Part shown: positions 43,084 to 55,191 of the stretch, in pieces | How positions within the stretch are numbered: the stretch's first letter is position 1 | Layout: each line of letters starts with the position of its first letter | Assembly: GCF_008905045.1 (NCBI RefSeq) | Contig: NZ_VWMY01000005.1 | Span: forward strand, 1-64,000 | Length of the DNA stretch: 64,000 bases | Source of the DNA: Streptomyces albicerus | GTDB taxonomy: Bacteria > Actinomycetota > Actinomycetes > Streptomycetales > Streptomycetaceae | Reading direction: 5' to 3' | Program-made: the position numbers and the translations under genes | The notes under the pieces: generated by a model | Database searches by the model: none | Told to the model about the DNA's origin: nothing | What the model saw: only the letters and a program-made list of their open reading frames with translations

Positions 43084-44355
43084 ATGTCCCCTGAGCAGAA
43101 CCCCAGCAGATCGTTCGGCCGCAGATCCTTCCTGCGCGCCTCCGGCACCGTGGCGGCGGCGGGATTCCTCGCCGCGTGCGGCGGGAACACGGGTCGCGGC
43201 GGCGGCTCCGGTGGTAAGGCGGCGATCAGCCAGTGGTACCACCAGTACGGCGAGGCGGGCACCCAGCAGGCGGCGCTGCGGTACGCGAAGGCGTACACCA
43301 AGGCCGACGTGTCGGTGCAGTGGATCCCCGGTGACTACGCCTCCAAGCTCTCCAGCGGCCTGGTCTCCAGCAACGGTCCCGACGTCTTCGAGTTCCACCC
43401 CGATGTGCAGATGGCCAAGTCCGGGCAGATCGTGCCCCTCGACGACATCATCGCGGACGTCAAGTCGGACTTCACGGACAAGGACCTGGCCGCCAACTCG
43501 GTGGACGGCAAGGTCTACGGCATCCGCATGATCGACGACCCGCAGTTCCTGTACTACCGCAAGAGCCTGCTGGAGAAGGCGGGCGTCCAGCCCCCGACCA
43601 CCTTCGACGAGTTGATAGACGTCTCCCGCAAGCTCGACAAGGGCGGGGTCAAGGGCCTGTACCTAGGCCTGAAGGGCGGCAGCGACATCCTGGCCAGTCC
43701 ACTGGTCTGGGCCACCGGCAGTGAACTGCTGACCGCCGACCACAAGGTCGCCTTCGACACCCCGGCGACAGTCGAGGGCCTGAAGAAGATGCGCGAGCTG
43801 TACACGAGCAAGACGCTGCTGCTCGGCGCGCCCACCGACTGGTTCGACCCGTCGGCGTTCACCCAGGGCCTGACGGCGATGCAGTGGTGCGGCATGTGGG
43901 CGATGCCCGGCATCCAGAAGGCACTGGGCGACGACTTCGGCATCGTCCCCCTGCCCGGCATCGGCAGCGCCGGCCGCCCGGTGGTCTACAACGGCGGCTG
44001 GTCCACCTACGTAAGCGCCAAGGCCAAGGACGTCGACGCGGCCAAGGCGTTCGTGAAGTGGCTGTGGATCGAACAGACGAAGCTCCAGGAGGACTGGTGC
44101 ACCTCCTACGGCTTCCACATCCCCCCGCGCAAGAGCCTGGCGGCGAAGGCCACCAAGCTGCAGAGCGGCACCGCCGCCGAGGCGGTGAAGCTCTTCGACA
44201 CCAACGGCCACTACGACGACCCGTACTGGACCCAGGGCATGATCACGATTTCCCAGGACATGGTGAACAACGTCGTGGTCAGCGGAAAGAACCCCGAGTC
44301 CGAGGTGGCCAAGGCCCGCACCCGGGTCGAGGCCGAACTCAAGAAGATCGTCTGA
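43084..44355 (+). CDS. Sugar ABC transporter, lipid-anchored binding protein
   Basis: A family 1 binding protein of 423 residues. The signal combines a twin-arginine motif, GRRSFLRASG, with a lipobox LAAC, so it may be exported folded. Binding-protein segments are DVFEFHPDVQMAKSGQIVPLDD and KVYGIRMIDDPQFLYYRKSLLEKAG. It is first in an operon with two permeases and GH51. That makes arabino-oligosaccharides the likely ligand (inference). The start is ATG 43084; the longer frame upstream crosses the promoter. Confidence 0.9.
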   Translation: MSPEQNPSRSFGRRSFLRASGTVAAAGFLAACGGNTGRGGGSGGKAAISQWYHQYGEAGTQQAALRYAKAYTKADVSVQWIPGDYASKLSSGLVSSNGPDVFEFHPDVQMAKSGQIVPLDDIIADVKSDFTDKDLAANSVDGKVYGIRMIDDPQFLYYRKSLLEKAGVQPPTTFDELIDVSRKLDKGGVKGLYLGLKGGSDILASPLVWATGSELLTADHKVAFDTPATVEGLKKMRELYTSKTLLLGAPTDWFDPSAFTQGLTAMQWCGMWAMPGIQKALGDDFGIVPLPGIGSAGRPVVYNGGWSTYVSAKAKDVDAAKAFVKWLWIEQTKLQEDWCTSYGFHIPPRKSLAAKATKLQSGTAAEAVKLFDTNGHYDDPYWTQGMITISQDMVNNVVVSGKNPESEVAKARTRVEAELKKIV

Positions 44356-44370
44356 GGGGCCCCGACAGGC

Positions 44371-45339
44371 ATGGCAACCACCACCACAGGTGGCGCCCGT
44401 CCGGGCGCCGCCGCGCCACCCGGCCCCGCGGTGAAGGCGAGACGTGACAGGCACGGGGTGCGAGGCAGCACCCGCACCTTCTGGCTCTTCGCGGGTCCCT
44501 TCCTGGCCGGTCTCCTGCTGTTCGTCTACGTGCCGGTCGGCTGGAGCTTCTACCTGAGCCTCTTCCAGGCCCAGAACACCGTCACCCCGACGAAGTTCGT
44601 CGGCCTGGACAACTACGCGGACATCCTCAGCGAAGGGCCGTTCACCGACAGCCTGTGGACCTTCACCCTCTTCGCGCTGATCGTCGTCCCTCTCACCTAC
44701 GTCCTGGCTCTGGCGCTCGCGCTGCTCGTCCACCGCATCCGCGTCGCCCGTGCCTTCTTCCGTTCGGTGTTCTTCATACCCACCGCGTGTTCCTACGTCG
44801 TGGCCTCGATGGTGTGGAAGCTGTCTATCTTCAACGGGGTGCGCTTCGGTCTCGCCAACACCGTCCTGGGCTGGTTCGGGATCGAACCCATCGCCTGGAT
44901 CGGCACCGCCTCCCCGCCCTGGTACTGGCTGGTGCTGGTCACCCTACGGCTCTGGCTCCAGCTGGGCTTCTACATGATCCTCTTCCTGGCCGCCCTCCAG
45001 CAGATCCCCAAGGAACTGTACGAAGCGGCCTGGACGGACGGCGCCCGGCCAGGCTGGCAGACCTTCCGGCACATCACCCTGCCGCAGCTGCGCACCACCT
45101 CGGTCGCCGTGGTGCTCCTCATGCTGATCGCGGCCTACCAGGCGTTCGACGAGTTCTACAACCTGCTGCCCAACACCCCTTACGCACGGCCGCCGTTGGT
45201 CTACCTCTACTACACGGCCCTCGGGCAGGGTCAGGACTTCGGCCACGGCAGCGCCGGGGCGCTGGTGCTGTCGGCACTCATCACGATGGTGACGCTGCTG
45301 CAGGGCAGGATCTTCGGCTTCGGAAAGGCGGACAGCTGA
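44371..45339 (+). CDS. Sugar ABC transporter permease (MalF-like)
   Basis: A six-helix importer subunit of 322 residues with FWLFAGPFLAGLLLFVYVP as its first helix. The EAA coupling loop is YEAAWTDGARPGWQTFRHITLP. It starts 16 bp after the stop of the binding-protein gene and overlaps the next permease (TGATG). Like the first importer in this window it lacks an ATPase gene. Confidence 0.9.
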   Translation: MATTTTGGARPGAAAPPGPAVKARRDRHGVRGSTRTFWLFAGPFLAGLLLFVYVPVGWSFYLSLFQAQNTVTPTKFVGLDNYADILSEGPFTDSLWTFTLFALIVVPLTYVLALALALLVHRIRVARAFFRSVFFIPTACSYVVASMVWKLSIFNGVRFGLANTVLGWFGIEPIAWIGTASPPWYWLVLVTLRLWLQLGFYMILFLAALQQIPKELYEAAWTDGARPGWQTFRHITLPQLRTTSVAVVLLMLIAAYQAFDEFYNLLPNTPYARPPLVYLYYTALGQGQDFGHGSAGALVLSALITMVTLLQGRIFGFGKADS

Positions 45340-46211
45340 TGGCCACCTCCTCCACCACCCATGTCCGCAGCCGTCCACGCGCAGGGAGCGGACGGGCCGG
45401 CAGCGTCGCCGTCTACACCGTCGCCGTCGTCGCGGCGCTGCTGTTCCTGGTCCCGTTCTATCTGCTGATCCGCAACAGCCTGGCCACCGACGCCGACATC
45501 ACCGGGGCGAACTGGAAGTTCTTCCCGACCGAGCTGCACTGGGAGAACATCCCCGAGCTGTTCAACGACCCCGCGGTTCCCATGGCGCGCAGCATGTGGA
45601 ACTCCCTCGTCGTCGGAGTGCTCGGCACCGCCGGGCAGCTGCTGGTCTGCTCCCTGGCCGGCTACGCGCTGGCCCGCGTCCCGTACCGCCACGCCAACAA
45701 GATCTTCTACGCGGTGCTGGCCACTCTCATGATCCCCAGCGCGGTCACCTTCGTGCCCAGCTTCGTCCTGGTGTCATCACTGGGCTGGGTCTCCAGCCTG
45801 CAAGGTCTGATCGTGCCCGGCCTGTTCAGCGGCTTCACCGCCTTCCTCTTCCGGCAGTACTTCCTCGGCTTCCCCAAGGAGCTGGAGGAGGCCGCCCGGA
45901 TCGACGGTCTCGGCAGCTGGGGCACGTACTGGCGGATCGTCGTCCCCAACTCCCGTGGCTTCTTCTCGGCGATCGCGGTGATCACCTTCATCACCAACTG
46001 GAACGCCTTCCTGTGGCCGCTGGTCATCGGCCAGGACCAGTCCAGCTGGACGGTGCAGGTGGCCCTGTCGACCTTCACCACCGCGCAGACCGTCAACATC
46101 CACGAGCTGTTCCTCGCCGCCACCGTGTCGATCCTGCCGCTGGTGCTCGTCTTCCTCTTCCTGCAGCGATACCTGGTCGAAGGCGTCGCGCACACCGGCA
46201 TCAAGGGTTGA
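45339..46211 (+). CDS. Sugar ABC transporter permease (MalG-like)
   Basis: A six-helix subunit of 290 residues. The EAA loop is LEEAARIDGLGSWGTYWRIVVP. ATG 45339 shares its first base with the preceding stop codon, so it is translationally coupled to the MalF-like gene. It forms the membrane channel with that protein. The GH51 gene follows 76 bp later on the same strand. Confidence 0.9.
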   Translation: MATSSTTHVRSRPRAGSGRAGSVAVYTVAVVAALLFLVPFYLLIRNSLATDADITGANWKFFPTELHWENIPELFNDPAVPMARSMWNSLVVGVLGTAGQLLVCSLAGYALARVPYRHANKIFYAVLATLMIPSAVTFVPSFVLVSSLGWVSSLQGLIVPGLFSGFTAFLFRQYFLGFPKELEEAARIDGLGSWGTYWRIVVPNSRGFFSAIAVITFITNWNAFLWPLVIGQDQSSWTVQVALSTFTTAQTVNIHELFLAATVSILPLVLVFLFLQRYLVEGVAHTGIKG

Positions 46212-46287
46212 CCGCAGAGCCAGCCCGGCAACCGCACAGAACGCCACTCTTCGCACCGATCCATCCCGATCCATCTCGGAGTGACCC

Positions 46288-49414
<3,127 letters not shown>

Positions 49415-49418
49415 CCGC

Positions 49419-49459
49419 GTGCCCCGGCGGCCCCGCCATCGAGTTGGCCGCCGGGGCAC
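49419..49459 (+). terminator. Terminator after GH43 galactanase gene
   Basis: GTGCCCCGGCGGCC and GGCCGCCGGGGCAC pair perfectly over 14 bp with a 13-base loop, directly after the stop codon. Confidence 0.75.
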
Positions 49460-49589
49460 GTCCCATACGGGGGATCACCTCACGGGCCGGTGCGGACCGG
49501 GACGTTGTCCGCTCGTCTGCCGATGACTTCCCACACATCCCAACTCCCGCATTCCGCACAGCCCTCAAGCAGACAAAGGAGTTTGCGTG

Positions 49590-50331
49590 ATGGACCACTC
49601 CATGGATCGCATCCCGCCCCGGCGTCCTGGAGATCCTGCCGGCCCTGCCCGACCAACTGGCGAAGGGCTCCATCACCGGCGTACGGGCACGCGGCCGCAT
49701 CCGTGTCCACACCTTCAGCTGGGACTTGTCCGCCCGCACCGCCACCCTGTCCGTCACCTCCGCCGTCAACCAGGACGTCACCCTCATCAGCCGCCGCGGC
49801 ATGACATCGGTGACCACGTCGGCGACCGTGGCCTCCTCTCCCCTGGGCACCCACGCGCGCAAGGTCACGCTGGCCGCCGGGCAGCGCACGGACATCACCG
49901 TCTCCCTGCTCAGCGGTTCGTTCCGGCTGGTCAACCGGCGCAGCGGCAAGGCCCTGGACGTCTCCGGCGCCGGCACTGCCGACGGCGGGAAGATCATCCA
50001 GTACACCTCGTCGGGCGCCACCAGCCAGCAGTGGCGGTTCCTGCCCAACGCCGACGGCTCCTTCCGCCTCGCCGCCCGGCACAGCGGCAAGGTCCTCGAC
50101 AGCCCCGGCGGCTCCGCCCAGGGCACCCAGCTCGTCCAGTGGCAGGACACGGGCGGCGACAACCAGCGGTGGAAGCTCGTCGACACGGGCGGCGCCTACT
50201 ACCGGCTCGTCAACGTCCGCAACGGCTGGTGCGCGGACGTCGCAAACGGCTCCACGACCGACAACGCCCGCGTCATCCAGTGGCCCGCCGGTACCGGCAC
50301 CAACCAGCAGTGGCAGCTCGTCGCTGTGTGA
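49590..50331 (+). pseudogene. GH95 alpha-L-fucosidase remnant joined to ricin module
   Basis: An AAAGGAG ribosome site and ATG 49590 survive, but after about 12 codons the frame is wrong. In the next frame the sequence reads RPGVLEILPALPDQLAKGSITGVRARGRIRV, then LSVTSAVNQDVTLISRRG, the C-terminal part of GH95 fucosidases. It runs on into an intact ricin-type lectin: FRLVNRRSGKALDVSGAG, TSQQWRF, NQRWKL and TNQQWQL. A large internal deletion has removed the signal peptide and catalytic domain. A TTG at 49726 could start a short 201-residue lectin product, but no ribosome site precedes it and it would lack an export signal. Confidence 0.75.
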
Positions 50332-50434
50332 CGGAACGGTGCGGTGCGGCATTCCCCGCCCGCACCGAGGCCCATCGCACGTACCTGAGCCGCATGACCG
50401 TCCGTGCCGTTCTGTGAACAGTCAGGAGAGAACC

Positions 50435-52774
50435 TTGTCCGAACCGATCAGTCGCCGCAGAGTGCTGTCCGGCATGGCTGCCATGACGGTTGCCGCCGCG
50501 GTCTCACCGACGCTGGCGACACCCGCACACGCCGCCACCTCCCCCCAGCCGCTGCCCCTTCTCCCGCTGCGGATCCCCAAGTCGGAGCTGGGCATCGAGC
50601 AGCAGTCCGACGAGAAGCTCCAGTGGCTGCAGGACGCCAAGCTGGGCATGTTCATCCACTGGGGTGTGTACTCGGGCCCGGCCAAGGGCGAGTGGTACAT
50701 GGAGAACTCCGCCGTCACGCCGGAGAACTACAAGAAGTACTTCACCGACGCGACCAGCGAGCAGTTCACGGCGAGCGCCTACAAGCCTGCCGACTGGGCC
50801 CAGTTGGCCAAAGACATGGGCGCGAAGTACACCGTTCTGACGACCCGTCACCACGACGGCTTCGCCCTGTGGCCGTCCACCCACCCGAACGCCTTCCATG
50901 CCGGACAGGCCCCGATGCAGCGGGACCTGGTCGGCGAGTACGTCACCGCCGTACGCGACGCCGGGCTCAGGGTGGGCCTGTACTTCTCCCCGATGAGCTG
51001 GCGTTACCCCGGCTACTACGACGTCACCGGCACCAACTGCCTGCCGAACAAGTGGGGTTACACCACCGATCCCGCGCACAAGGAGAACGCGCGGGTCATG
51101 AAGAACGAGGTGTACCAGCAGGTCAAGGAGCTGATGACCAAGTACGGCAAGATCGACGACATCTACTTCGACGGCGGCTGGCTGGGCCAGCAAGGCAGGG
51201 ACGCGGACGCTGCCTTCTTCTGGGAGCCCGGAAAGGTCCGCGACAGCGCCAATCAGTGGCCGGTGGACGCCGCCTACAGCGATACCGACTCCGCCACCGG
51301 CAGCCCCCTCGGTGTGATGGGCCTGGTGCGCAAGCACCAACCCGACGTCGTGGTCAACCCGCGCTCCGGCTGGATGGGCGACTACCTCAGCGAGGAAGGC
51401 AGTTCGATCCCCTCCGGCGCCATGCGCACCGGGCATCTGGCGGAGAAGAACTTCACCATCTGCGGTACCTGGGGCTACAAGGCCGGCGCACCCGTGATGA
51501 GCTTCGGCACCATCATGGCCATCCTGGTCAACTCCTGGGTGCGCAACATGGTCTGCCTGCTCAACGTCGGTCCCGACCGGACCGGGGCGATCCCCGCCGA
51601 CCAGGCCGCAGTGGTGCGCCGGGTCGGTTCCTTCCTGACCTCCTGCGGCCAGGCCGTCTACGGCACCCGCGGCGGACCCTGGCAACCGGTGGACGGCAAG
51701 TACGGCTTCACGTCCAAGGGCAACACCTTCTACATCCACCTGCTGTCCGGCTACAGCGGAACCTCCTTCACCACCCCGTCGATCGGGGACGCCCAGGTCA
51801 CCCGTGTCTTCGACGTCGCCGCGGGCACCGACCTCCCGTACACCGTCGGCACGGACGGCGGGGTGACGATCACCGGCATCAACCGCACCCGCATCCCCGA
51901 GGACAGCGTCGTCGGGGTCGCACTGGACCGCTCCGTGCAGCCGGCCGACATCGCCGCCGGCAAGACCGCGACCGCCGACAGCGAGCAGACGTCCAAGGGC
52001 AACACCGCGGCCAAGGCGGTCGACGGAGCCACCGCCACCCGCTGGTGCGCGAACGACGGCAACGCCGGCCACTGGCTCAAGGTCGACCTCGGCTCGACCC
52101 GCTCGCTGACCGGCACCCGGATCGCCTGGGAACTGGACAAGACCAACTACCGGTACAAGATCGAGGGCTCCACCGACAACAGCACGTGGACCACGCTCGT
52201 CGACAACACCGCCACCACCGGCACGCGCCAAATCCAGACGGCCGTGTTCCAGGCCCAGGCACGGTACGTCCGCGTCACCGTCACCGGGCTGCCCGCCGGG
52301 GTGTACGCATCGATCCGCAACCTGGAGGTCCACGACCGTCCCTTCACCGCGGACCTGGGCACCTACAAGGTGATCAACCGCAAGAGCGGCAAGGCGCTGG
52401 ACGTCTCCAACGCCTCGACCGCCGACGGCGCCACGCTCATCCAGTGGCCCTACGGCGGCGGGACCAACCAGCAGTGGAGCCTCCTGCCGAACATTGACGG
52501 ATCGTTCCGGCTGGTCAACGCCAAGAGCAGCAAGCTCCTGCAGAGCCCCAACAGCACCCAGGGCGCCACCCTGACCCAGTTGTCCGACAACGGCGACGAC
52601 AACCAGTGGTGGAAGCTGGTCCCCTCGGCCACCAGCGGCTACTACCGGCTCGTCAACGTCCGCACCGGCTGGTGCGCCGACGTCGCCAACGCCTCCACCG
52701 CCGACGGCGCCAACGTCATCCAGTGGCCCTCCACCGGCGGGTCCAACCAGGACTGGCAGGTCGTCGCACTGTGA
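50435..52774 (+). CDS. Secreted GH29 alpha-L-fucosidase with discoidin and ricin modules
   Basis: An exported enzyme of 779 residues. A twin-arginine signal, ISRRRVLSG, ends near TPAHAA. The GH29 domain (about 45-400) has KLGMFIHWGVYSGPAKGEWY, TTRHHDGFALW and the nucleophile Asp246 in DDIYFDGGW. A discoidin (F5/8-type) domain follows at about 510-640 with AVDGATATRWCANDGNAGHWLKVDLG. The C-terminal ricin-type lectin has three QXW repeats, close to those of the GH95 remnant. The start is TTG 50435 after CAGGAGAG; no later ATG would keep the Tat motif. Fucose is a side-chain sugar of plant arabinogalactans, which fits the neighbours. Confidence 0.9.
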   Translation: MSEPISRRRVLSGMAAMTVAAAVSPTLATPAHAATSPQPLPLLPLRIPKSELGIEQQSDEKLQWLQDAKLGMFIHWGVYSGPAKGEWYMENSAVTPENYKKYFTDATSEQFTASAYKPADWAQLAKDMGAKYTVLTTRHHDGFALWPSTHPNAFHAGQAPMQRDLVGEYVTAVRDAGLRVGLYFSPMSWRYPGYYDVTGTNCLPNKWGYTTDPAHKENARVMKNEVYQQVKELMTKYGKIDDIYFDGGWLGQQGRDADAAFFWEPGKVRDSANQWPVDAAYSDTDSATGSPLGVMGLVRKHQPDVVVNPRSGWMGDYLSEEGSSIPSGAMRTGHLAEKNFTICGTWGYKAGAPVMSFGTIMAILVNSWVRNMVCLLNVGPDRTGAIPADQAAVVRRVGSFLTSCGQAVYGTRGGPWQPVDGKYGFTSKGNTFYIHLLSGYSGTSFTTPSIGDAQVTRVFDVAAGTDLPYTVGTDGGVTITGINRTRIPEDSVVGVALDRSVQPADIAAGKTATADSEQTSKGNTAAKAVDGATATRWCANDGNAGHWLKVDLGSTRSLTGTRIAWELDKTNYRYKIEGSTDNSTWTTLVDNTATTGTRQIQTAVFQAQARYVRVTVTGLPAGVYASIRNLEVHDRPFTADLGTYKVINRKSGKALDVSNASTADGATLIQWPYGGGTNQQWSLLPNIDGSFRLVNAKSSKLLQSPNSTQGATLTQLSDNGDDNQWWKLVPSATSGYYRLVNVRTGWCADVANASTADGANVIQWPSTGGSNQDWQVVAL

Positions 52775-52778
52775 CGGC

Positions 52779-52821
52779 GCATGGCAGGGGCGCGCCGCTG
52801 GACGGCGCGCCCCTGCCATGC
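52779..52821 (+). terminator. Strong terminator after fucosidase gene
   Basis: GCATGGCAGGGGCGCGCC and its exact complement form an 18-bp stem with a seven-base loop, 5 bp after the stop. It closes the glycan-utilisation region. Confidence 0.85.
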
Positions 52822-52875
52822 CCCCTCTCCCTGAAACGCAACTGGAGTCAGCACCATGGGCTGTCCGACCAGTTC

Positions 52876-53406
52876 TTACCCACGTGTCCCGTGCAGGGCA
52901 CCGCGAGCGACGTCGACGAAGTTCACGACCGACTCCCAGAACGGGCGGTAGCAGTCGTCGAAGCGCTGGGCGGCGTCCGCCTCGCCGGCGATCATCGCCC
53001 CCAGCGCGCGATAGTTTTCGCTGGTCGAGCGGCGCAGCCGGTCCGCGGCCGCGGCGACCTGCGGTGGGCCCTCCAGGTCCGCCACCCAGACCCGCTGGCG
53101 CAGTACGGCGTACTCGCCGCGGAGCCGTACCCGCAGATCCTTCAGCGTGGCGAGGCGCTCGTCGGCATCGCTGATCTCATGCGCGTCGGTGACCTTCCAG
53201 TAGAGGTCGCCCATGCGCTGAGCCTGCTCGATGACGTCGACGTACGCCGAGCGCCGGGCCGCCCGGAGCCGGTCCGCCTGCACGGTCGTGGCGGCCGCGT
53301 CCGCCTGGATGCGTGCGGCCCGGGCAGTGCCGCGGCTGGTCACCCAACTCGCGAGCACCGCGGTCCCCGCCGTCAGCGCGGCCACCCACAGAGTGCTGTC
53401 ACCCAT
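52876..53406 (-). CDS. Small membrane protein, unknown
   Basis: A protein of 176 residues that I do not recognise. One N-terminal transmembrane segment, LWVAALTAGTAVLASWV, is followed by a long helical region rich in Ala, Arg and Glu/Asp, for example ADRLRAARRSAYVDVIEQAQRM, which could form a coiled coil. No enzymatic motif. Similar orphan proteins are common in Streptomyces (recalled). It precedes the aldo/keto reductase gene with only 20 bp between them on the same strand and could follow it in one transcript. Confidence 0.7.
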   Translation of the reverse strand: MGDSTLWVAALTAGTAVLASWVTSRGTARAARIQADAAATTVQADRLRAARRSAYVDVIEQAQRMGDLYWKVTDAHEISDADERLATLKDLRVRLRGEYAVLRQRVWVADLEGPPQVAAAADRLRRSTSENYRALGAMIAGEADAAQRFDDCYRPFWESVVNFVDVARGALHGTRG

Positions 53407-53426
53407 ACCGGAGAAGTCCCCAACCG

Positions 53427-54311
53427 TCAGGCGAGCCGGGCGAGTTCATCGTCCGACAGCCGGATCGCGCCCGCTGCCACGTTCTCCACGAGATGATCCG
53501 GATCGCCGGTACCCGGGATCGCCAGGATGTGCGGGCCGCGGTGCAGCGTCCAGGCCAGCCGGATCTGCGCGGACGTCACGCCGTGGGCGCGGGCGATGGC
53601 GAGGATCTCGGCATCGTCGGCGTCGGCCGCGCCCCTCGCACCGCCTTCGCCGGCGATCGCGAAGAACGGCACGAAGGCGATGCCCTGGTCACCGCAGATC
53701 CGCAGGACGTCGTCGCCGTCATCGGTACGCGTGTCGAGGGAGTACCGGTTCTGGACGCAGACCACCGGCGCGATGGCCTGCGCCTCCGCGAGCTGCTCGG
53801 GGTCGACGTCCGAAACACCGAGGTGGCGGACGAGCCCGGCCTCACGCAGTTCGGCCAGTGCGCCGAAGTGCTCGGCGATCGAATGACGGCCGTGCGTCCG
53901 CAGGTTGACCACGTCGAGGTGGTCCCGGCCGAGCTGGCGCAGATTCTCCTCCACCTGGCCGCGCAGCTGCTCGGGCCTGGCCCAGGGCAGCCATGCGCCC
54001 GACGGATCGCGGCCAGGACCGACCTTGGTGACGATGACCAGGTCGTCCGGATACGGGGCCAGCGCCGAGTTGATCAGTTCGTTGGCGGAGCGCAGGGACG
54101 AGAAGTAGAAGGCGGCGGTGTCCACGTGGTTGACGCCCAGTTCCAGCGCGCGCCGGAGCACACCGATCGACCGCTCGCGGTCGCTCGGTGTGCCCAGGTC
54201 GAAGGGGCGGCTTCCGGTCAGCCGCATGGCGCCGAATCCGAGCCGGTTGACCGTGAGGTCCCCGAGCCGCCAGGTCCCCGCTGCCGCCGCGTTGATCGTC
54301 TCTGAGGTCAC
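53427..54311 (-). CDS. Aldo/keto reductase
   Basis: A cytoplasmic NADPH-dependent carbonyl reductase of 294 residues with a TIM-barrel fold. It has GFGAMRLTG near residue 25, the catalytic Asp-Tyr pair in HVDTAAFYF, the Lys in VIVTKVGPG, and the His expected after NLRTHG. The cofactor end is ILAIPGTGDPDHLVENV. Substrate unknown; many relatives act on aldehydes and quinones. The gene at 52876 lies close downstream. Confidence 0.88.
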   Translation of the reverse strand: MTSETINAAAAGTWRLGDLTVNRLGFGAMRLTGSRPFDLGTPSDRERSIGVLRRALELGVNHVDTAAFYFSSLRSANELINSALAPYPDDLVIVTKVGPGRDPSGAWLPWARPEQLRGQVEENLRQLGRDHLDVVNLRTHGRHSIAEHFGALAELREAGLVRHLGVSDVDPEQLAEAQAIAPVVCVQNRYSLDTRTDDGDDVLRICGDQGIAFVPFFAIAGEGGARGAADADDAEILAIARAHGVTSAQIRLAWTLHRGPHILAIPGTGDPDHLVENVAAGAIRLSDDELARLA

Positions 54312-54405
54312 CGTCGGAGTCTGGCACGGCGGCTCGGACCGTGGGGGCGTACAACGAAAAGTGATCTTCGTCGGACCTGGGACCCGGGGCTTCGATCCGG
54401 GTGAC

Positions 54406-55191
54406 CTAGGCGTGGCGAGCCGGCTCCCGCGTCTGCGTCAGATGCGCGAAGACGACGACGTTGCTCCGGTAGCCGGTCTTCCGGTCGTACACCCCGCCGC
54501 AGGTGATCAGCCGCAGCTCCGGGCGCTTTCTGGCGCCGTACACCTCCTGACTGGGGAAGCGCGCCTTGTCGTACGTGCGGACGGCGTCCACGGTGTAGAC
54601 CGCGGTGCGGCCGTCGGCGCGCCGGGCCTCGACGTGCCGGCCGGGGCGCAGGTCGCCCAGGCCGGCGAAGACGGCGGGCCCGGTGGCGGTGTCCAGGTGG
54701 CCGACCACCACGGCGGTGCCCGCCTCTCCGGGTGAGGGGCCGGCCTCGTACCAGCCGACCAGTTCGGGGTTGTCCACCGGCGGGGTGGTGAGCTGCCGCT
54801 TGCGGTCCAGGCGCAGTCCCATGACCGGGGCCTCCAGGCCGAGATACGGGATGCTCAGGACCGTGGCCCTGGACCGCGGGAGCGGCCGGGGCAGCGGGCT
54901 GGGGCGGGGGACTGGAGGCCGTGCGCGGACGGGAGGCTGTACGTGGACTGGAGGCCGTACGCGTACGGGACTGCGCAGGGGCTTCGGTGTCGCGGCGGCG
55001 GGGGGACCCGGGGACGCTTTCGCGTCCCCGGGCTCCGACATCGGGGCGGCGGTCGGTTCTGCCGGCCGGCCGTCGTCCTCGGCCCACCAGATGCCGCCCA
55101 ACACCAGGGAGAAGGCCAGCACGGCCGTTCTCGTCAGGCGGTAGGCGCGCGTCCGGTACCAGGGCCTGGGCGCACGTCTACGCGGCGCCAT
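54406..55191 (-). CDS. Class F-type sortase
   Basis: A membrane-anchored transpeptidase of 261 residues. One N-terminal helix, LTRTAVLAFSLVLGGIWW, is followed by a Pro/Arg/Val-rich linker (about residues 65-105) that would span the wall. The sortase barrel has the His in VVVGHLDT, the Cys in LITCGG and the Arg in KTGYRSN. The start is ATG 55191, which overlaps the upstream gene by 14 bp. That gene encodes an exported protein with a possible sorting signal, a natural substrate candidate. Class F is common in actinomycetes; its substrates are poorly known. Confidence 0.88.
   Translation of the reverse strand: MAPRRRAPRPWYRTRAYRLTRTAVLAFSLVLGGIWWAEDDGRPAEPTAAPMSEPGDAKASPGPPAAATPKPLRSPVRVRPPVHVQPPVRARPPVPRPSPLPRPLPRSRATVLSIPYLGLEAPVMGLRLDRKRQLTTPPVDNPELVGWYEAGPSPGEAGTAVVVGHLDTATGPAVFAGLGDLRPGRHVEARRADGRTAVYTVDAVRTYDKARFPSQEVYGARKRPELRLITCGGVYDRKTGYRSNVVVFAHLTQTREPARHA

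Noticed and set aside
30254..46211. Missing ABC ATPase genes as evidence of broken transporters
   Set aside because: Many Streptomyces sugar importers share one ATPase (MsiK) encoded elsewhere, so the absence is expected.
50504..52819. 771-codon minus-strand open frame opposite the fucosidase
   Set aside because: Antisense shadow of GH29, discoidin and ricin domains. No motif of its own.
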